Positions 53,363 through 58,779 of a stretch of DNA of 58,779 nt are shown here, piece by piece. Origin of the DNA: Pseudomonadota bacterium (GTDB taxonomy: Bacteria; Pseudomonadota; Gammaproteobacteria; GCA-001735895); the NCBI GenBank assembly GCA_022563685.1, contig JADFMY010000004.1, positions 1 to 58,779 of the forward strand, read 5' to 3'. The notes under the pieces were generated by a model. That model saw only the letters and a program-made list of their open reading frames with translations. It had not been told where the DNA came from and ran no database searches. The translations under genes and the position numbers were made by a program. The stretch's first letter is position 1. Each line of letters begins with the position of its first letter.

Positions 53363-54490
53363 ATGGCAATCCTTCCCGGTAGTACGCTCGGAATGCTCGG
53401 CGGTGGCCAGCTTGGGCGCATGTTTGTCACAGCGGCGAGGACTATGGGCTACCAGGTTGTCGTGCTCGACCCGGATGTTAATAGCCCGGCCGGTGGTATG
53501 GCGAGCGAGCACCTGCAGGCAGCTTATACCGATCACGAAGCGCTTGACACTCTGGCCAGGCGATGCGCTGCGATTACCACCGAATTCGAAAATATTCCAG
53601 CCGATTCACTCGAATACCTGGCCAAATCTTGTCCGGTACACCCGTCTGCCAGTGCCTTGCGTATCGCGCAAAACCGGCTCAGTGAAAAGGACTTTTTCAC
53701 CTCGATCGGGTTAAATACCGCAGCCTATATCGGGATCGAATGCGAAGACGATATTGTGCAGGCAGAAAATTTCGCATTCCCTGCAATATTGAAAACCGCC
53801 ACGCTGGGTTACGATGGCAAGGGACAGGTAGTTTGTAAATCGTTCGATGAATTATCGGCTGCTTTTGCGCGTATTGGCGGGCACCAGAGCGTACTGGAGA
53901 AAAAAATTGATCTCGCGAAAGAAGTGTCGGTAGTATTGTGCAGAAGCCAGAGTGGCGAAATCGATTGTTTCCCGTTGGCTGAAAACCAGCACCGTAACGG
54001 CATACTCGATATTTCTATCGCGCCGGCCGAATTACCTCAGTCGCTGACGGACGAAGTTCGGTCGGCGGCCTGCCGTATCGCCGATGGCCTGGACTATTGC
54101 GGTGTGCTAGCAGTAGAGTTTTTTATATCGGCAGACAATAAAGTGCTGGTGAACGAAATGGCCCCGCGGCCTCACAATTCGGGGCACTACACCCTGGATG
54201 CCTGCGTAACTTCACAGTTTGAACAACAGGTGCGCATGATGTGTGGCCTACAGGCTGGTTCGAGCAGGCAGCATAGTGCTGTGGCTATGTGGAATGTTCT
54301 TGGCGATATCTGGCCTGAACAGGGGGAACCTGCCTGGGACAAGGTATTACAGCGGGGCGATGCGAAGCTACACCTGTACGGCAAAACCGAGGCTCGGGCC
54401 GGGCGTAAGATGGGGCATATTACTTGTCTGGCGCAGGACACCGATCAGGCGCTTGAGCTACTGGTGAAACTGCAACAGCAACTTTCCTAA
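53363..54490 (+). CDS. purK: 5-(carboxyamino)imidazole ribonucleotide synthase
   Basis: LGMLGGGQLGRMF; NEMAPRPHNSGHYTLDAC. Confidence 0.96.
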   Translation: MAILPGSTLGMLGGGQLGRMFVTAARTMGYQVVVLDPDVNSPAGGMASEHLQAAYTDHEALDTLARRCAAITTEFENIPADSLEYLAKSCPVHPSASALRIAQNRLSEKDFFTSIGLNTAAYIGIECEDDIVQAENFAFPAILKTATLGYDGKGQVVCKSFDELSAAFARIGGHQSVLEKKIDLAKEVSVVLCRSQSGEIDCFPLAENQHRNGILDISIAPAELPQSLTDEVRSAACRIADGLDYCGVLAVEFFISADNKVLVNEMAPRPHNSGHYTLDACVTSQFEQQVRMMCGLQAGSSRQHSAVAMWNVLGDIWPEQGEPAWDKVLQRGDAKLHLYGKTEARAGRKMGHITCLAQDTDQALELLVKLQQQLS

Positions 54491-55080
54491 GCTGGTTTTA
54501 CGCCGCGGGCGACGGTATAGGTTTTACCCTGTTTGATTTTTTCGTAATGTCCAAATACTTCATGAAAGCCGCGTTTGAAAAACTGGCGTAGACCCGTGAT
54601 TGTGACGATATAAAACGATCCACCTGGTTTCAGGTATTCGAGTGCATCGAACAGATAAATATAGAGCATTTCCTTACCGACCTTGGCGGGAATATTGGAG
54701 ACGATCAAGTCAAATTGCTGTTTCGGGATATGGTCAAAGCCATTGCTCAGTAAACAGCTGGCGTTATCGGTTTTATTGAGCAGGCGGTTCTTTTCTGCGT
54801 ACTCGATCGCGACGAAATCCCTGTCGACAAGCAGCGTATGTCCTCGGGGTGCTGACCTTGCCATATACAGGCCGAGTACACCGTAGCCGCATCCGAGATC
54901 GAGGCAATCGTAGCCGGGTTCAATGTCGAGGTAGTTGAGCAGCATTTGCGAACCCTCGTCGATCACCCGTGGCGAAAATAGCCCCCAGGTGGTATAAAAC
55001 GTCAGTACCTGATTGCCCCTTTTGTAGTAGATTTTCAGGTCCTGTCGAACTTTCTGGTTATAGTCTTTTAAATCAATCAT
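54487..55080 (-). CDS. Class I SAM-dependent methyltransferase (RsmC-like fold)
   Basis: CLDLGCGYGVLGLYMA; LIVSNIPAKVGKEM. Confidence 0.85.
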   Translation of the reverse strand: MIDLKDYNQKVRQDLKIYYKRGNQVLTFYTTWGLFSPRVIDEGSQMLLNYLDIEPGYDCLDLGCGYGVLGLYMARSAPRGHTLLVDRDFVAIEYAEKNRLLNKTDNASCLLSNGFDHIPKQQFDLIVSNIPAKVGKEMLYIYLFDALEYLKPGGSFYIVTITGLRQFFKRGFHEVFGHYEKIKQGKTYTVARGVKPA

Positions 55081-55217
55081 ATCCTTGCGTATTCAGCGTA
55101 GATTAAGCCTGGCCTGTTAGCCTTTACATCGGTCAATAGCCCTGCCACAATAGCGCCGTTTTTTCGCCGCCATTATCCAATGGCATGTCAAAATTTACTA
55201 CCTTGGAGTAGGTATTT

Positions 55218-55523
55218 ATGAGATTTGTTTCAGTTTGTGTGTTTTCATTGGCACTGGTATTCAGTGCTTCCGCTCAAGCCGATAAGGCAGCTGGCCAGTC
55301 AACTTACGCAGCCAGGGGTTGTATTGGCTGCCATGGCGCCGGTGGTAAAAGTGTGGTGCCGACTAATCCGTCACTGCTGGGTAAAGATGCCAGTTTTGTA
55401 CGTAAGAATCTGACCGATTTTCGCAGTGGTGCGCGTAAAGGTAATATCATGAATGCGATGGCGGCTGGACTTAGCGACGCTGATATCGACAATTTGGCCG
55501 ATTATATAGGTAGCCTTAAGTAA
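55218..55523 (+). CDS. Small periplasmic c-type cytochrome
   Basis: Signal peptide; CIGCHG haem motif; MAAGLSDADIDNLADYIGSLK. Confidence 0.93.
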   Translation: MRFVSVCVFSLALVFSASAQADKAAGQSTYAARGCIGCHGAGGKSVVPTNPSLLGKDASFVRKNLTDFRSGARKGNIMNAMAAGLSDADIDNLADYIGSLK

Positions 55524-55536
55524 GCTCTGGTTACAG

Positions 55537-55564
55537 AAAAAAGCCGACAGTAGTCGGCTTTTTT
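55537..55564 (+). terminator. Intrinsic terminator after cytochrome c gene
   Basis: AAAAAAGCCGAC-AGTA-GTCGGCTTTTTT. Confidence 0.92.
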
Positions 55565-55685
55565 CTTAACGAATTTATTAGCGCTCCAGTACTGTACTAA
55601 TATCAGACCGTCGAGTGTGTTCTGACTAAAACAGGAAGCAATTTCGTGTACATTGTGAGCCACTACATCCAATTGGATCTGAAGT

Positions 55686-56381
55686 ATGGCTGATTACCTC
55701 ATTGCCGCATCAATTTTGTCTGCCAATTTCGCGCGACTCGGCGAAGAAGTCGATAACGTCATCGCTTCGGGTGCCGATATCGTTCATTTCGACGTGATGG
55801 ATAATCACTACGTGCCGAACCTCACGATCGGTCCGTTGGTTTGCGATGCTTTACGCACTCATGGGGTGAGCACGCCTATCGATGTCCACCTGATGACCAA
55901 GCCGGTCGATCGCATCATTCCCGATTTTGCCAAAGCGGGTGCGAGTTATATTACCTTCCACCCCGAAGCCTCGGATCATGTCGATCGCACTTTGGGATTG
56001 ATTCGTGACAGCGGGTGCAAAGCTGGCCTGGTATTTAATCCAGCTACCCCGCTTACCTATCTCGACTATGTCATCGACAAGATCGATATGATCTTGCTGA
56101 TGTCGGTTAATCCTGGTTTTGGCGGGCAAAGCTTTATCATTGCGACGCTGGATAAACTGCGCGAGGCGAAGAATATAATTGATCAGTACGGATCCGATAT
56201 ACGTCTCGAAGTCGACGGTGGCGTTAAAGTCGACAATATTGCCGAGATTGCCGCAGCAGGGGCCGATACCTTTGTATCAGGATCTGGAATTTTTAACCAC
56301 TCCAGCCAGACCGACCCCAATCGATACGACAGCATTGTTGCAAAAATGAGAGACGAACTCGCGAGGGCGAATAGTATTTGA
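55686..56381 (+). CDS. rpe: Ribulose-phosphate 3-epimerase
   Basis: [52 protein letters not shown]. Confidence 0.97.
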   Translation: MADYLIAASILSANFARLGEEVDNVIASGADIVHFDVMDNHYVPNLTIGPLVCDALRTHGVSTPIDVHLMTKPVDRIIPDFAKAGASYITFHPEASDHVDRTLGLIRDSGCKAGLVFNPATPLTYLDYVIDKIDMILLMSVNPGFGGQSFIIATLDKLREAKNIIDQYGSDIRLEVDGGVKVDNIAEIAAAGADTFVSGSGIFNHSSQTDPNRYDSIVAKMRDELARANSI

Positions 56382-56800
56382 TCAGAAAGCCGGACATGGT
56401 GTTGTTCGACCTGGATGGAACCCTGGTCGATACCGTGCCCGACCTGGCTTATTGTATCGATCAAACGATGCTGCAAATGAATCTGCCGGTTCGTGGCGAA
56501 AAATCGGTCAGGCACTGGGTTGGCAATGGAGTCGAAAGCCTGGTCAAACGAGCGTTGCTCAATGCAATGGATGGTGAACCCGATCCAGTACTTTTTCAAA
56601 GTGCTCTGCCTTCGTTTAAATCACTCTATGCATCAAATATCTCGGTGCGCAGTCGCCTGTACGACGGCGTATTAACTGGTCTCGATTATTTGAAACGGCG
56701 CGGTTATCGCCTGGCATGCGTCACCAGCAAAGTGAGAGAATTTACCCATCCTTTGATGCGCGATCTAAAGATAGCTGAATACTTTGAGCTGATTCTCTTG
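56378..56800 (+). CDS. gph: Phosphoglycolate phosphatase, C-terminus lost at junction
   Basis: [23 protein letters not shown]; homology stops after [16 protein letters not shown], where the sequence turns AT-rich. Confidence 0.88.
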
Positions 56801-57032
56801 TTGCTGCAGTATTTAGTTGGAATAAGAATGGTTGTGCTAATTGGTCTAATTGATGTCTTAAAAATACAACTAGTCTTGCAACATTAACTCTATCTAAAGC
56901 AGTTGTTTCTGGATGTAAAGTTTTATCTCCTGTTTCCCATCAAAAACTTAAATGGTTTCTAAATGATCTTGAATTGTCAGAATTTTATATTGATGAAAAT
57001 GATCCTCATCTTGGAAAATCATTGATAAAAAA

Positions 57033-57863
57033 ATAGGTATAAAAGCAGATATCAATGTTTCAATTAAAAATGGGAAAAGAGTTGAAATGAAAAACATAAA
57101 CAGTCTAAAAAACATTAAATTGGCAATTGAATATGAAATCAAAAGGCAAAAAAAACCAGGTGAACTTCCAAAAAAACAAGAGACAAGAATGTTTGATGAA
57201 AAAAAAGGAATAACAATCAAGATGCGTGAAAAAGAGGCTGCAGAAGAATACAGATTCATTTCAGAACCAGACTTGCCAATAATCAAATTAGAAAAAACAA
57301 GGATTGAAAATTTAAAACAATCTCTTCCAGAAAATCCTCGGAAAAAAATAAAAAAAATTGTAAAAAAATACAAAATAGAAAAAAGGCATGCAGAAATATT
57401 AACAAAAAATCTTGACGTTGTGGAATTTTTTGAAAACATAATTGAGAAAACAAATCCCAAACTTGCAGTTCGTTGGGTAACTGAAGAATTGTTAAGAATT
57501 TTGAATTACGCGAAAAAAGAAATCCATGAAGTTAATATTCAACCAAACCATTTTATTGAACTCTTAAATTTAATAAATAATAAAAAGATTACAGAACTAA
57601 AAGCAAAGGAAATTCTGAATAAATTTATCCCTGAATCATTTTCTCCAACAAAACAATTAAAAAAACATACAACAATTTCTTCAGAAAAAGAAATAGAAAA
57701 AATTGCAAAAAAAGTTGTAAAGGAAAATTCAAAAGCTGTGAGAGACTACAAGCAAGGAATAGAAAAATCTCTAAATTTTTTAATTGGACAAATTATGAGG
57801 CAATCAGAAAAAAGAGCTGATTATAAAATAGCAAGAAAGATTTTGGAAAAAATTTTAAAATAA
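57033..57863 (+). CDS. gatB: Archaeal-type Asp/Glu-tRNA amidotransferase subunit B, C-terminal portion only
   Basis: Reading upstream of the given ORF in frame gives IGIKADINVSIKNGKRVEMKNINSLKNIKLAIEYEIKRQ; tail SLNFLIGQIMRQSEKRADYKIARKILEKIL is GatB/YqeY-like; the expected N-terminal catalytic part is absent. Confidence 0.8.
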   Translation: MGIKADINVSIKNGKRVEMKNINSLKNIKLAIEYEIKRQKKPGELPKKQETRMFDEKKGITIKMREKEAAEEYRFISEPDLPIIKLEKTRIENLKQSLPENPRKKIKKIVKKYKIEKRHAEILTKNLDVVEFFENIIEKTNPKLAVRWVTEELLRILNYAKKEIHEVNIQPNHFIELLNLINNKKITELKAKEILNKFIPESFSPTKQLKKHTTISSEKEIEKIAKKVVKENSKAVRDYKQGIEKSLNFLIGQIMRQSEKRADYKIARKILEKILK

Positions 57864-58779
57864 TTCAAACCAAATTCCAGCAAGAAAAATCAAACTTAAA
57901 ATTCCAATGATTAACCAATTTATTGGAATGGAAAATTCAGGATTCCTATCACCTTTTTCTTTAGCCTTAAGATTGGTTAATAAAATTAAAATTCCTGCCA
58001 AACCGCCTGAAATAACTCCTCCTATTCCTAAAATTTTAACAAAATCTGCTAACTTAAAAAATGAAACAGCAAGATAAAGAAATAATGGGAGTAAAGAAAC
58101 AAAGTAAAAAGACCATTTCTTCTTATTAAAATCAAAAATAAAAATATCTCTTAGTGAAAAACTTAAAACAAAATAACTAGTAAGCATTGTAAAAATACCC
58201 AAGATTATAATTATATTTCCAAAAGAAATTGTAGCAACTTGTTCAACAGCATTTCCTAAAACTCCTACAAAAACATAAGTAAAAATAACATACAATATCA
58301 CTGGTATTAATGCCCCCACTAAAATAGCTTTTTTTAGTAAATTTTCTTGTCCTTTAATTTCCATTCTTAATTCAGGAATTGATGTAAATCCAAGTAAAGC
58401 AAACATAATAACACCAAAAGGCAAGAAAAAATTAGATAAATCATACTGAACAAAATTACTTATATTAACATCCGGTATAAATTTGAAAAATATTATAAAA
58501 ATGATTGAAATAATTATTAAAACACCCCATAATTCTATTTTCTTTAACTCTTTTAATCCTTTACTTAAAAGCAGTGTCATAACAAACCAAAAACCTACTG
58601 CAAAATGTATTGAATAGTCTAAATTACCAAAAAAAAGTATTGAAAAACTTTGTCCTTCTCCTATTAAATAAGCAAGTAAAGCAGAATAAATTCCAAAGGC
58701 CACAGTGATGAACATAATAATTTCCCATTTCTTACCCAAATACTTCCCAGCATAACCTGGAAGATGATGTATTTTCTTG
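57855..58779 (-). CDS. Amino acid permease/transporter-like membrane protein (runs off window end)
   Basis: Multiple TM helices, LPFGVIMFALLGFTSIPELRMEI; upstream codons KKIHHLPGYAGKYLGKKWE keep the frame open beyond 58739. Confidence 0.75.
   Translation of the reverse strand, partial: KKIHHLPGYAGKYLGKKWEIIMFITVAFGIYSALLAYLIGEGQSFSILFFGNLDYSIHFAVGFWFVMTLLLSKGLKELKKIELWGVLIIISIIFIIFFKFIPDVNISNFVQYDLSNFFLPFGVIMFALLGFTSIPELRMEIKGQENLLKKAILVGALIPVILYVIFTYVFVGVLGNAVEQVATISFGNIIIILGIFTMLTSYFVLSFSLRDIFIFDFNKKKWSFYFVSLLPLFLYLAVSFFKLADFVKILGIGGVISGGLAGILILLTNLKAKEKGDRNPEFSIPINWLIIGILSLIFLAGIWFELF

Noticed and set aside
57855-58779. Interdomain horizontal transfer of archaeal genes
   Set aside because: Breaks gph mid-gene at a sharp composition change with truncated gatB; misassembly is the simpler explanation until reads are checked

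Overview
The first ~56.8 kb is a continuous piece of a gammaproteobacterial chromosome. It is dense in housekeeping genes and partly collinear, from memory, with the Pseudomonas yggT-proC-yggS-pilT-pilU-pyrC'BR-ruvX-algH-tonB-gshB-pilGHIJ-chpA neighbourhood. Other recognisable blocks are ahcY/metK, tkt-gap-pgk-pyk, rapA, glpK, a TetR/RND/LolA-like/outer-membrane operon, purC/purEK and rpe-gph. No tRNA, rRNA, CRISPR array or transposase was seen. The last ~2 kb (from ~56,800) is abruptly AT-rich. It carries an archaeal-looking (DPANN-like) GatB C-terminus and an amino-acid permease, so I read it as a probable assembly chimera that truncates gph. The most interesting non-coding finding is a two-copy, 151-bp, five-hairpin element flanked by 4-bp palindromic target-site duplications (TTAA and CTAG). 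Between the two copies, every stem substitution improves pairing in copy 2. Other points worth a second look: a SAH riboswitch upstream of ahcY; a TTGACA-N17-TATAAA promoter with two TetR-type operators; a third tandem PilT/PilU ATPase; a chemosensory operon apparently lacking pilK/chpB; a zinc-site-less dihydroorotase; a Met/His-rich 4x21-bp repeat in PilJ; an rsmE frameshift at a G7 run; a DUF2130 gene of distinct composition; and several palindromic intergenic elements. I found no clear evidence of a wholly new multi-gene system. The RND/LolA-like/OMP operon is the best candidate for functional study.
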